DNA from: Labilithrix sp. | GTDB taxonomy: Bacteria > Myxococcota_A > Polyangia > Polyangiales > Polyangiaceae | DNA length: 64,000 nucleotides | Assembly: GCA_019637225.1 (NCBI GenBank) | Contig: JAHBWC010000046.1 | Coordinates: forward strand, 1-64,000 | Direction: 5' to 3' | Part shown: positions 1-8,659 of the stretch, one piece after another | How positions within the stretch are numbered: position 1 is the first letter of the stretch | How the letters are laid out: each line of letters starts with the position of its first letter | Program-made: the position numbers and the translations under genes | The notes under the pieces: generated by a model | Told to the model about the DNA's origin: nothing | Database searches by the model: none | Seen by the model: the letters and a program-made list of their open reading frames with translations, nothing else

Positions 1-347
1 GCTACGGCGGACCGCCGGGTGGCGGATTCGGCGGTCCCCCGCCGCAGGGCTTCGGACCTCCGGGCGGCTTCCCTCCGCCGGGCGGCCCCATGATGCCGGG
101 CGCCGGCGGGGACGTGAACACGACCCTGCCGCTCGTGCTCAGCATCGTGCAGCTCGTCGTCTGCTGTAACCTCCTCTTCGGCGGCATCGGCCTCCTGTTC
201 GCCATCCAGGCCGGCACGGCCAAGAAGACGGGCGATCTCCAGACCGCGCGCGCCAAGGCCAAGACGGCGATGATCGTCATCATCGTCGGCGCCGTGCTCG
301 AGACGATCGGCGTCGGTATCAACATCCTCGTCAGCGCGATGCACTGA
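1..347 (+). CDS. Dispanin/CD225-like small membrane protein (5' end missing)
   Basis: The reading frame enters from the left edge (first full codon at base 3) and ends at TGA 345-347. The visible N-terminal part is a Gly/Pro/Phe-rich tail of the YGGPPGGGFGGPPPQG type. It is followed by two hydrophobic segments separated by a short polar stretch containing GDLQTARAKAKTA. A double cysteine (VVCCNLL) lies in the first segment. This arrangement, a disordered Pro/Gly tail, CC in TM1 and a GD..A..KAK loop, matches the CD225/dispanin family found in many bacteria. Its function there is unknown, and it presumably sits in the inner membrane. A strong hairpin terminator follows. The true start lies outside the window. 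Confidence 0.75.
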   Translation, partial: YGGPPGGGFGGPPPQGFGPPGGFPPPGGPMMPGAGGDVNTTLPLVLSIVQLVVCCNLLFGGIGLLFAIQAGTAKKTGDLQTARAKAKTAMIVIIVGAVLETIGVGINILVSAMH

Positions 348-388
348 GTCGCCGCGCGGCGCGCGGCGGGGAGCGCGCCTCGTGATCG

Positions 389-423
389 AGAGGGAGAGCC
401 GAGACCCGGCTCTCCCTCTTTCG
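389..423. terminator. Rho-independent-type terminator between convergent genes
   Basis: A perfect 13-bp stem (389-401 with 407-419) closes a 5-nt loop AGACC and is followed by TTTCGTTT on the plus strand. It lies 42 bp after the dispanin-like gene and 26 bp beyond the end of the convergent lipoprotein gene, so it can serve both. Confidence 0.85.
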
Positions 424-448
424 TTTCAGGCCGCGGAGCGCGTGCGTG

Positions 449-3400
449 TCATGGTCGGGGCGTCGCCACGCTGCAGTCGAGCGCCTGACGCCACTCGATC
501 CCCTCGCTGACGCCGACGCGGGCGAACACCCCACCCCGCGCGACGAGCCACGTCGCGAACGTCACCTGCTCGTAGCCGCCGCCCCCCTGCGGCGCGCGCA
601 GCGTCGCGGCGGGCACGGCGACCTCGAAGCCTTCGAGGCAGACGCGCTTCGGCGTCCAGCGGACGCGCGCAATCATCGGCGCGTCCTCGACGCGCAGCTC
701 GGGGGTCGTGACGCGGATCCACGGCGCGGACGTCTGCAGCGTCGCGCGGTAGCCGCCCGGCTCCGCCTTGCAGGCAGGATCGTCCGCGAGCCGGAGCTCC
801 GACCACGGCGCGAGCGCCACGGGGGGCATCGACGGGACGACGACGAACGCCGGATCGAGCGCCGATGGCGGGTCGCTGCCGCTCGGGGTGCGGAGGACCG
901 CCAGCTCGCCCTTCGGACCGACGGCGAGCGCGTCGGGGTTGGCGGGGTAGTAGGCCTCGTTGCCGACGGCGCCGACGTCGAAGAGGTCCACGGCTCCGCC
1001 GGGTCCGACCTTGAACACGTGACCGGCGCCGCTCGCCTCGACCTCGAGGAACGCGATCTCGTCCTGCGGCAGCGCCGCGCCCGAGATGACGCTCGCGCCG
1101 TTCTGCGACGACCGGATCGCGACGCGCACGCGCTCGCCTCGCGCGATCGAGAGCAGCCCGTGCTCCACGTTGTGGAGCGCGATGTCCGACGGCGCGGACG
1201 GGTCCGACGGCGTGATCGGGACGACCACGCCGCTCTCGGTGAAGTCCTCGGCGAGGATCTCGTCCGTCGTCATGCCCGCGCGGCGCCCCGCGGCGACCAC
1301 GTCGCTCATCGCGACGCTCGTGCGCACGATCTTCCCGAGCGGATCGAACGGCGGGACGTACGAGAGCCCGCGGCGGAGCGCCATCGCGTTCTTGTTCGGT
1401 CCGGTCACCGTGATGACGTCGCCGTCGCTCGACGTCCCGAAGCCCGAGAGCAGCGCGCGGAGCGACGGCGTCGCCTCGGAGTCGTTCGTGGCCTCGTGGA
1501 TCGGGCTCACGATCCCGCGCGGGATCGGGCTCCGCAGGTAGCCCCAGTCGTTGCGGTCGTTCGCGACCGGGAGGCGAACGGCGCCGAGGCCGAGGTCCTC
1601 GGGGGAGTCGTTGGTGCGCGGCTGCACCGTCGAGCCGACCGCTCCCCTCGGACGACACGACAGCTCGAGCGCGCGCACGCGACGAACCTCGGGCGCCGCG
1701 GGCGCGAGCGTCTTCGGCGCGTCGACCCGGGGCGGACGAAGCGACCAGCCGACGCGGTAGAACGCGCCGAGGTCGCACCCCGCCGACGTGCAGCTCACGA
1801 GGTCGACGGCGTCGGCGCCCGACGGCGGGGCGGCCACCTCGGCCCAGGAGACGCCGTGATCGGCCGACTGGTAGAGGCGGCCGTCCTTCGAGCGCCCGAG
1901 GCCCATCGCGCCCACGAAGACGACCTCGAACGCGTAGGGCGAGCGCGTCAGCCTGCCGTCCTCGGAGATCTCGAAGCTCTCGCCGGCCCGCTGCCACCCC
2001 CGCAGCGTGTTGCCCGCGCCGAACGACCAGCTCGTGTCGACGATGCCCGCGGCGCCGAGCGCGCTCCGCTTGTGGCGGATGACGCGACCGCCCTTCGCGA
2101 GGTGGGTCGGGTACGTCGAGCCGCGACCGACGAGCGCGAGGGCCTCGCCGGCGATGGGCTGGAACCTCGCCGACCGCGGGTCGTAGATGCCACCGTTCGG
2201 CTCGGCGACGACGGCAACGACGTGCCCGTCGGAGCGCGGCACCCAGCGCGCGACGTTGATGTCCTGCGCGCCCGCGTCGGCGGAGAGCGCCGCGAGGTCG
2301 TGCTCCTCCCACAGGCCGCTCGGCAGGCGGACGCAGACCACCGGCACTCCCGTCGGGCTCGGCGGTACGCCCTGACACGATCCGGCGTAGGCGAGACCGC
2401 CGTCGCCGTCGGCGTAAAACTGCCCTCCGCTCACGAAGGTCTGCTCGACGCTCGGCGGCTCCGACGCGAGCGTCCGCGACACGACGAACGCGCTCCCGCC
2501 CGCGCTCCGCGCGACGCACGCGAAGAGGACGTCGCCGGCGACGGGGACGGCCTCGCACTGCGCGTCGGGAGGGAGCCGTCCGGGGACGACCGACAGGACC
2601 TCGCCGGTGTGCACGTCGAGCCGGACGACGTCGCCCGAGTCGACGACGATCGCGGTCGACTCGTCCACGGCCGCGCCGGCCTGGAAGGCCACGCGGAGCG
2701 GGTACTCGCTGCCGCGCCAGCGCGGATCCTTCGGGCGCAGCTCCGGCGCCGCGTCGGGCGGCGCCCGGTCGAACCAGGAGAGGCGCCCGTCGAGCTCGAG
2801 CCGGGAAGCGCCGGATCCCGAGTCGAACAGCCAGACGTCGCCGGCGACGATCGCGACCTTGGCGGGCGTGCCCTTCACCTGCGCCGTCGCGTCGATCCAG
2901 CGGGCGCCGTGATCGGTGCTCGTGAACACCGCGCCCTGATCGCCCAGCGCGATGGCGCGGCCGTCGTCGAGCGCCTGCACGTCGGCGACGCCGAGCGGCA
3001 CGATGGGAGCGCGCTCGCCGCCAGGGAGCCGGAGCGCCCACCGCTCGCCGTTGCGCGTCCGGACCACGACCGCCTTCGGCGCGAACACGATCGACTCGAT
3101 CGGATCGGGGACGCGCGCGAGCGGGACGAGCTTCGCGTCGAACGCGTCGGCCCGGTAGAGGGCGTTCGCCGTCCAGAAGAGAAAGCCTCCGCCGAACCGG
3201 CTCGGGAGCGCAGAGGCGCCGGCGATCGGCTCGGAGGTCGCGTCGGGCGCGACGAGCGGCTCCCCTGCCCGCGCGACCACGATGCGCCGCCTGTCGACGA
3301 CGAGGCCGTGGACGCCGGGCGCGCCGAGCGCGAGCGCCGGCACGCCCGCGCGCGCAGGCGACGGATCGGCGACGAGGTACTGCTGGCGACCGAGCGAAGA

Positions 3401-3523
3401 CGAGCGCGCCTCGGGCCTCGCCTCGCTCGCGGCCTCCGGGCCGACGGGCGCACGGCGCTCCTCGTGGACGCAAGCCACGACCGCGAGGGCGATCGTCACG
3501 AAGGTCGCAGTTCGAGCGCGCAT
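449..3523 (-). CDS. Large predicted lipoprotein with Asp-box (BNR/YCF48-like) repeats
   Basis: 1024 residues. The N-terminus MRARTATFVTIALAVVAC is a lipoprotein-type signal ending in cysteine 18, so the protein is predicted to be exported and lipidated. The body has many short beta-rich blocks. Two of these are Asp-box motifs, TSTDHGARW and QSADHGVSW, as seen in BNR/sialidase and YCF48-like beta-propellers. Some cysteine-containing loops suggest an oxidising compartment. No catalytic residues were recognised and the function is unknown. The ATG at 3523 starts the signal peptide directly. The gene is single and convergent with the dispanin-like gene, and a 14-bp GC palindrome (3584-3597) lies upstream. 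Long open frames on the opposite strand are GC-bias shadows. Confidence 0.8.
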   Translation of the reverse strand: MRARTATFVTIALAVVACVHEERRAPVGPEAASEARPEARSSSLGRQQYLVADPSPARAGVPALALGAPGVHGLVVDRRRIVVARAGEPLVAPDATSEPIAGASALPSRFGGGFLFWTANALYRADAFDAKLVPLARVPDPIESIVFAPKAVVVRTRNGERWALRLPGGERAPIVPLGVADVQALDDGRAIALGDQGAVFTSTDHGARWIDATAQVKGTPAKVAIVAGDVWLFDSGSGASRLELDGRLSWFDRAPPDAAPELRPKDPRWRGSEYPLRVAFQAGAAVDESTAIVVDSGDVVRLDVHTGEVLSVVPGRLPPDAQCEAVPVAGDVLFACVARSAGGSAFVVSRTLASEPPSVEQTFVSGGQFYADGDGGLAYAGSCQGVPPSPTGVPVVCVRLPSGLWEEHDLAALSADAGAQDINVARWVPRSDGHVVAVVAEPNGGIYDPRSARFQPIAGEALALVGRGSTYPTHLAKGGRVIRHKRSALGAAGIVDTSWSFGAGNTLRGWQRAGESFEISEDGRLTRSPYAFEVVFVGAMGLGRSKDGRLYQSADHGVSWAEVAAPPSGADAVDLVSCTSAGCDLGAFYRVGWSLRPPRVDAPKTLAPAAPEVRRVRALELSCRPRGAVGSTVQPRTNDSPEDLGLGAVRLPVANDRNDWGYLRSPIPRGIVSPIHEATNDSEATPSLRALLSGFGTSSDGDVITVTGPNKNAMALRRGLSYVPPFDPLGKIVRTSVAMSDVVAAGRRAGMTTDEILAEDFTESGVVVPITPSDPSAPSDIALHNVEHGLLSIARGERVRVAIRSSQNGASVISGAALPQDEIAFLEVEASGAGHVFKVGPGGAVDLFDVGAVGNEAYYPANPDALAVGPKGELAVLRTPSGSDPPSALDPAFVVVPSMPPVALAPWSELRLADDPACKAEPGGYRATLQTSAPWIRVTTPELRVEDAPMIARVRWTPKRVCLEGFEVAVPAATLRAPQGGGGYEQVTFATWLVARGGVFARVGVSEGIEWRQALDCSVATPRP

Positions 3524-3620
3524 GCGGGGCCGTCCAGTACGCGACTCTCGTCATAGCGGATCCTTGGCCGGCAGAGCAGAGCCAGGGGGCCGGCCCCCGG
3601 ACGGGCTCGAGGCTAAGTGT

Positions 3621-3947
3621 TTAGGCCTGCGCGGGATGCGTCGCTTCGACGCCCCGTGCCGCGGGCGCGCCGCGGAGCCCGCGGTGGACGAGGTAGGCGA
3701 GCACGGCGAGCGAGCCGAGCGGAAGGGACAGGACGTACGGCAGCGCGGGGATGCCGTGCCGCCTCGCGTCGCGGCGGATCCACGAGCCGATGAGGAACAT
3801 CGCGATCGTGAGGTCGAGCAGCATCTGCATCCCCCACGGCTCCCGCAGCGCGAGCGGCACGAAGCCGACGACGCCGTTCTCCGCGGCGACGATGGTGCTG
3901 AAGACGGCGAACGGGGCCAGGACCAACGCAGGGACGATCTTCTTCAT
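3621..3947 (-). CDS. Small membrane protein, DUF2834-like
   Basis: 108 residues from the ATG at 3947 (MKKIVPALVLAPF). Three hydrophobic segments are visible: residues 3-20, about 38-53 and about 70-87. The middle part, MQMLLDLTIAMFLIGSWIRRDARRHG, with LD before the second helix and RR.AR.HG after it, resembles DUF2834-type membrane proteins. The open frame extends upstream to 4247, but that part runs through the divergent regulator and has no signal-like character, so the internal ATG is preferred. The gene is divergent from the XRE/MmyB regulator and shares its operator region, so it is a likely target. Its function is unknown. Confidence 0.65.
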   Translation of the reverse strand: MKKIVPALVLAPFAVFSTIVAAENGVVGFVPLALREPWGMQMLLDLTIAMFLIGSWIRRDARRHGIPALPYVLSLPLGSLAVLAYLVHRGLRGAPAARGVEATHPAQA

Positions 3948-3966
3948 GAGCGGACTCTGAAGGCGG

Positions 3967-3999
3967 GAGGTCATGCAGGCCATGACCTCGGAGGTCATG
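3967..3999. promoter_or_regulatory. Palindromic operator between XRE regulator and DUF2834-like gene
   Basis: CATGACCTCGGAGGTCATG (3981-3999) is a perfect inverted repeat of two 9-bp half sites around one base. A third copy of the GAGGTCATG half site lies at 3967-3975, 24 bp upstream of the second, about two helical turns. The array lies in the divergent spacer just upstream of both proposed starts, the usual place for an autoregulatory operator. Binding by the neighbouring regulator is an inference. Confidence 0.6.
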
Positions 4000-4032
4000 T
4001 TCTCGGGGCGGCGTGCGGGTACTCTGCCTTTC

Positions 4033-4851
4033 GTGCCCATCGCATCGATCAAGACCGAGGCATCCGCGTTCGGCGCCGTCCTCCGCCGGCACCGGGCCGC
4101 TCGCGGCGTCAGCCAGGAGAGGCTCGCGCGCGACGCCGAGATCTCGACGCGCCACCTGAGCTGCCTCGAGACCGGCCGCGCGGCGCCGAGCAAGACGATG
4201 GTCCTCGTGCTCGGCTCGGCGCTCGATCTGCCGCTCCGCGAGCGCAACGCGCTGCTCGAGGCGGCGGGCTTCGTTGCCGCCTACCGCGACCTGCCGCTCG
4301 AGGCGCCGGAGGCGGCGGCGCTCCGGCGCGCGATCGATCTCATGCTCGACGGCATCGAGCCGAACGGCGCGATCGCGTGCGACCGGACCTGGAACCTGCT
4401 CCAGATGAACCAGGCCGCGACGCGGCTCTTCGCGGCGTTCGTCGATCTGGCCGCCGCGCCGCCCGAGGTCATGAGGAACGTCCTCGTGGCCACGCTCCAC
4501 CCTCTGGGGCTCCGCCCGGCGATCGTGAACTTCACCGAGGTGGCCGCCATGGCGCTCGATCGCGCGCGGCGCGAGGCGGCGGCGTTCTCCGACGATCCGG
4601 AGGTCGCGCGCATACGCGCCGCGGTCGCCGCGATCCCCGACCTCCCCGCGCCGGAGACGCCGCGCGGAGCCGAAGGGCCGTTCATCACGGTGCACCTCCG
4701 GAGAAACGGCGTCGAGGCGAGGCTCTTCACGACCATCGCGACCATCGGCACGCCGACCGACGCGACCGCCGAGGACATCCGCATCGAGACGTACTTCCCG
4801 GCCGACGAGGCCACCGCCGCGTGGATGCGCGCGCTCGCCCGCCCGGCGTGA
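4033..4851 (+). CDS. XRE-family regulator with MmyB-like ligand-binding domain
   Basis: 272 residues if it starts at GTG 4033. The frame is open from TTG/ATG codons near 3973, but that would place the operator palindrome inside the gene. Residues about 10-65 form an HTH_31/XRE helix-turn-helix (GAVLRRHRAARGVSQERLAR..EISTRHLSCLETGRAAPS). Residues about 95-265 match the MmyB-like (MLTR) ligand-binding fold, including the characteristic stretch WNLLQMNQAATRLF. Members of this family regulate adjacent genes in response to small molecules. A TACTCT box seven bases before the GTG would give a leaderless transcript. It is divergent from the DUF2834-like gene, the likely target. Confidence 0.8.
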   Translation: MPIASIKTEASAFGAVLRRHRAARGVSQERLARDAEISTRHLSCLETGRAAPSKTMVLVLGSALDLPLRERNALLEAAGFVAAYRDLPLEAPEAAALRRAIDLMLDGIEPNGAIACDRTWNLLQMNQAATRLFAAFVDLAAAPPEVMRNVLVATLHPLGLRPAIVNFTEVAAMALDRARREAAAFSDDPEVARIRAAVAAIPDLPAPETPRGAEGPFITVHLRRNGVEARLFTTIATIGTPTDATAEDIRIETYFPADEATAAWMRALARPA

Positions 4852-4948
4852 CCCTGGCCCGACCGGCCGCGACGACGAGCGCCCCGCGCTCCGCTTCACG
4901 ACCAGTTGGCGCTTGAACGCCCCGCGCTCCGGCGAAAGAATGTGCGCC

Positions 4949-5467
4949 ATGCAACATGGCTGGCAGAGCCCGCCGCCAGCGGCTCCGCAGTGGGGTTACC
5001 CGGCGCCCGGCGGACACGGGCCGATGCAGGGGTCGACGGTCGCGCGGGTTCCCCTGATGCCGGGCGAGCGAGTCATCTACTTCCGCAAACCCGATCAGGG
5101 CATGGCCCGCCTCGGGTACATCCTCGCCGGAGTCGTCCTCCTGCCCGTGCTCCTCGGGATCTACCTCCTCTACCTCGGCATCTTCTACGAGGAGAAGACG
5201 AACCACTACTACGTGGTCACGACGCTCCGGATCTTCACCGTCAACGCCCGCGGCACGATCCTGGAGCAGATCGGGATCCCGGAGATCACCGATCTGGTGC
5301 ATCGCATGGGCGCAGGCAAGAACGCGCTCGTCCTCCACTCGCCGCGCGCGTTCATCATGTTTCGCAGGGAGGAGCAGCACGACATCCCGAGGCTCAAGCC
5401 GCTGCTGGCGAGCCTGCGGGACCCGCATTTCTTGCAGCAAGCCCCGTCGGTCCAGTTCGAGCCCTGA
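4949..5467 (+). CDS. Membrane protein with bacterial PH-like domain
   Basis: About 172 residues. The first 35 are Pro/Gly/Gln-rich (MQHGWQSPPPAAPQWGYPAP). The motif MPGERVIYFRKPD follows, then a hydrophobic hairpin (LGYILAGVVLLPVLLGIYLLYLG) and a beta-rich segment, YYVVTTLRIFTVNARG, typical of bPH_2/DUF304 domains (ERV..Y...T..R). ATG 4940 is an alternative start, but the GAAAG ribosome-binding stretch is better spaced for 4949. Two copies of CGCCCCGCGCTCCG (4880-4893, 4918-4931) precede the gene. The molecular function is unknown. Confidence 0.65.
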   Translation: MQHGWQSPPPAAPQWGYPAPGGHGPMQGSTVARVPLMPGERVIYFRKPDQGMARLGYILAGVVLLPVLLGIYLLYLGIFYEEKTNHYYVVTTLRIFTVNARGTILEQIGIPEITDLVHRMGAGKNALVLHSPRAFIMFRREEQHDIPRLKPLLASLRDPHFLQQAPSVQFEP

Positions 5468-5509
5468 GCGCTGTTCCGCGCGTCGACGGCGCGGGCGTCG
5501 ACGGCTCCC

Positions 5510-8500
5510 TCAGAGCGTGTCCTTGGCTCGCGAAGAGTCGACGTCCCGCGGGACGTCGGCGCGGAGGCCGAGGACGGCGAGGTAGGCCGCGCGCACGTCC
5601 CGCGTCACGGCGCGGTAGCGCTCGACCAGCGCCTCCGACGCCGTGCCGGACGGCGTGTTGGCGCCGTCGCGGACGCCCATGCGGCGCGCGAGCGCGGCGA
5701 GCCCCGGAGCCCCCTCCTCGATCAGGTTCGCGCTCGTCCCGTGCACCACGCGCAGCGCCTGCTCGAGCCGCCGCAGCATCGCGTAGCCCTCGCGGAGGAC
5801 GGCAGCGAGGGACGGATCGAGGTAGCCGCAGGCCTCGAGCGCGCCGATGCCCGCCTCCGTGTCCGTCGTCCGCACGCGCGGGTCCGCCCCGTACTTCATC
5901 TGCAGCCACTGGACGGCGAACTCGACGTCGACGATCCCGCCGCGCCCGAGCTTCACGTCGTGCCGGCGCGGCCCCTCCTTCGCGAGCTCGCGCTCCATCC
6001 GCATCCGGAGGTGGTGCATGCTCGCCGCCTCGGGCGCGCCGCGCTCGTAGGCGACGCGCGAGGCGAGCGCGATGACCTTTCGACCGAGCTCGACGTCGCC
6101 GGCGCACGCCCGCGCCTTCACGAGCGCCTGCCGCTCCCAGTCCGCCGACCGGCGGAGGTCCTCCGCGACCGCCTCGGACGACGTCGTCGGATCGCCCTCG
6201 CGCGCGCGCGGATCGGTCCCGTCGCGCGAGAGGCCGTGGTAGCGCGCGAAGGCGTCGAGGCTCACGACGAGCAGGCCGTGGCTGCCCGACGGACGCAGGC
6301 GCGTGTCGAGCTCGTAGCCGGGGCCGTCGCCGTGCGGCGTGCTCACGAGCGAGAGCACGCGCTGCGCTGCGCGGACGTACTTCTCCGCGAGCTCGTCTTC
6401 CCTCCCCGGCGCGTCGTAGACGAAGAAGATGTCGAGGTCCGAGCCGTAGCCGATCTCACGGCCCCCGAGCTTTCCCATCGCGATCACGACGAGGCCGCCG
6501 TCGAGCCCGCGCTCCGCCAGCGCGCGACGGGTCGCGTGCTCGAGCGTGGCGTCGGCGAGCGCGCTCAGCACGAGCGTCGCGTCGCGCGTCTTGAGCTCGC
6601 CGGCGAGCTCGGCGAGGCCGACCTCCATCGTCACGCGCGCCTTCGCGTGGCGGAGCGCCCCGACGAAGGCCTCCTCTTGATCCACCCGCTCGTCGGCGAG
6701 GCGGCGCGCGACCGGAGCTCGCGGCGCGGTCGCCGCGGCGCTCGACGGCTCGCTCGACGGCTCGGGCGCCGTCGCCTCGAGGATCTCGGCCTCCACGTCG
6801 CTCCGCGTGATCTCGGGGGTCGGCGGGACCTTCGTGAAGACGACGCTGTCGACGAGCTCCGGCCGGTAGACGAGCGCCTCGCCGAGGAACGAGCTCGCGC
6901 CGAAGAGGCCGACGAGACGCCGCAGCACCTGCGTGTCCTCGCCCATCGCGCGCGCGTACACGCTCGGGGTGAGGAGGCGCGAGAAGAACGACGCGAGAAG
7001 GCGCGCGGCCTGCTCGGGATCGGCCGCGTCGGAGAGCGCCTCGAGCAGCGCCACGGCGAGGCCGGGGTGCCTGTCGCGCGTGCTCGCGCCCAGCGGGAAG
7101 TCGGGTCTCCGCGCGAGCGCGAGCAAGTGACGGGCGAGATCGGCCGGCGCGGTCGTCACGAAGTCGAGGCCGCCCGCGCCCTCGGTGATCGCGGTGAGGA
7201 CGATCACCTCCTCGCCCGAGTCGATCGCCGTGAGGAGCGGCTCGAGGCGCTCGACGCCGGACTCGTCGCCTCCCCACGAGCCGCGCGCCCCGGCGGAGGC
7301 CTCCTTCGTGAGCGAAGCGAGCCGCGCGGCGACGCGGCGGCGGATCTTGTCGATCTCACGCTCGAGCTCGTGACCGGAGGTGTGCCCGAGCGAGCGCGCG
7401 ACGGTCTCGAGCATCTCGCCGCGCGGGAGCTGATGGGTCTGGATCCCGGTCGCGAACTGCACGCGGTGCTCGAGGCGGCGGAGGGCGAGGTACGCGGCCT
7501 CGACCTCGCGGCTCTCGCGATCGGTCACGAGCCCGCGCGAGCGGAGCCGGCGGAGCGCCTCGAGCGTGTTCGTGTCACGGAGGCTCGGCTCGCGGCCGCC
7601 CCAGACGAGCTGGAGGGACTGGACGAAGAACTCGGCCTCGCGGATCCCGCCCGTCCCGAGCTTGAGGTCGCGCTCGGGGTCCTCCGACAGCTCGGCGCGC
7701 GCGCGCTGGACGAGCTGCGCCATCTCGCGGGCGATGCGCGGGTCGATCGCCTTGCGCCACACGAACGGCGCGAGCGCCTCGATCACGCGCGCGCCGAAGC
7801 CGGGGTGCCCGGCGACGGGACGGGCCCGGACGAGCGCCGCGCGCTCCCAGGTGCGCCCCCACGTCTCGTAGTAGCGCTCGGCGGCGGCGAGCGCGTTGAC
7901 GAGCGGCCCGCGCGAGCCCTCCGGCCGGAGGCGGAGATCGACGCGCCAGCAGGTCCCCTCGTCCGTGACGTCGTCGAGCGTCGCGGTGAACCGCTGCGTG
8001 ATCCGCGTGAAGTGCTCGTGGAGGGTCTGCTCGACGACGACGCCGTCCTTGACGACCTCGCCCTCGTCCGTCTCGTAGAACGGCAGGAGGTCGACGTCGC
8101 TCCCGCAGTTGAGCTCGCGGCCACCGAGCTTGCCCATGCCGAGCACGGTGAACGCGCAGCGCTCACCCGAAGAGGTCATCGGCGCGCCGAAGCGCGCCTC
8201 CGCCCAGCGCTGCGCCTCCGCGAGCGCGAGCTCGATGCAGACCTGCGCGAGGTCCGACAGCTCACGCGCGGTGACGTCGACGTCACCGGCCTCGCGCGCG
8301 CGGAGCTCGCGGGCCGCGACGCGCAGCCGCTCGCGCTGCGCGAAGAGCCGGAGGCCGCGCCGGACCTCGTCGTGGTCGTTGAGGTCGTGGACGAAGCCCG
8401 CGGCGAGCCGCCGGAAGGCGCGGAGGTCCTTGGCGATGCGGAGCCGCCCCTTGCCGATCGCGACCACGTCCTCGGGTCGGTGGAGGATCTGCGCGCGGAG

Positions 8501-8641
8501 GCCGGGGTAGGCCGTCATGAGCGCGGCCGCGAGCTCGACGGTGGCGTCGTCGAAGGTCAGCCCTCGCCCTCTCGCCGCCTCGGCCCAGGCGGCCGCGACG
8601 CTACCGCTGTCGCCTTGGCCAGACGTGGGCGCGCGTTTCAT
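5510..8641 (-). CDS. glnE: Glutamine synthetase adenylyltransferase/deadenylylase
   Basis: 1043 residues, slightly longer than the common ~950. It carries the two nucleotidyltransferase domains of GlnE. The N-terminal deadenylylase half has LGMGKLGGRELNCGSDVDLL with RVDLRLRPEGSRGPLV. The C-terminal adenylyltransferase half has IAMGKLGGREIGYGSDLDIF with LDTRLRPSGSHGLLV. Each half is followed by its helical domain (KLGTGGIREAEFFVQ and KLGRGGIVDVEFAVQ). The enzyme attaches AMP to, or removes it from, glutamine synthetase under PII control in the cytoplasm. It begins 18 bp after the stop of the propeptide-like lipoprotein, so it is probably the last gene of a three-gene transcript with the CAAX protease gene. 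Confidence 0.97.
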   Translation of the reverse strand: MKRAPTSGQGDSGSVAAAWAEAARGRGLTFDDATVELAAALMTAYPGLRAQILHRPEDVVAIGKGRLRIAKDLRAFRRLAAGFVHDLNDHDEVRRGLRLFAQRERLRVAARELRAREAGDVDVTARELSDLAQVCIELALAEAQRWAEARFGAPMTSSGERCAFTVLGMGKLGGRELNCGSDVDLLPFYETDEGEVVKDGVVVEQTLHEHFTRITQRFTATLDDVTDEGTCWRVDLRLRPEGSRGPLVNALAAAERYYETWGRTWERAALVRARPVAGHPGFGARVIEALAPFVWRKAIDPRIAREMAQLVQRARAELSEDPERDLKLGTGGIREAEFFVQSLQLVWGGREPSLRDTNTLEALRRLRSRGLVTDRESREVEAAYLALRRLEHRVQFATGIQTHQLPRGEMLETVARSLGHTSGHELEREIDKIRRRVAARLASLTKEASAGARGSWGGDESGVERLEPLLTAIDSGEEVIVLTAITEGAGGLDFVTTAPADLARHLLALARRPDFPLGASTRDRHPGLAVALLEALSDAADPEQAARLLASFFSRLLTPSVYARAMGEDTQVLRRLVGLFGASSFLGEALVYRPELVDSVVFTKVPPTPEITRSDVEAEILEATAPEPSSEPSSAAATAPRAPVARRLADERVDQEEAFVGALRHAKARVTMEVGLAELAGELKTRDATLVLSALADATLEHATRRALAERGLDGGLVVIAMGKLGGREIGYGSDLDIFFVYDAPGREDELAEKYVRAAQRVLSLVSTPHGDGPGYELDTRLRPSGSHGLLVVSLDAFARYHGLSRDGTDPRAREGDPTTSSEAVAEDLRRSADWERQALVKARACAGDVELGRKVIALASRVAYERGAPEAASMHHLRMRMERELAKEGPRRHDVKLGRGGIVDVEFAVQWLQMKYGADPRVRTTDTEAGIGALEACGYLDPSLAAVLREGYAMLRRLEQALRVVHGTSANLIEEGAPGLAALARRMGVRDGANTPSGTASEALVERYRAVTRDVRAAYLAVLGLRADVPRDVDSSRAKDTL

Positions 8642-8659
8642 CGAGGCGCCGATCTTAGC

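Noticed and set aside
446-3556. Long plus-strand open frame opposite the Asp-box lipoprotein gene
   Set aside because: It is Arg/Ala/Asp-rich without signal or motif; the minus-strand frame has a signal peptide and Asp-boxes. GC-bias shadow.
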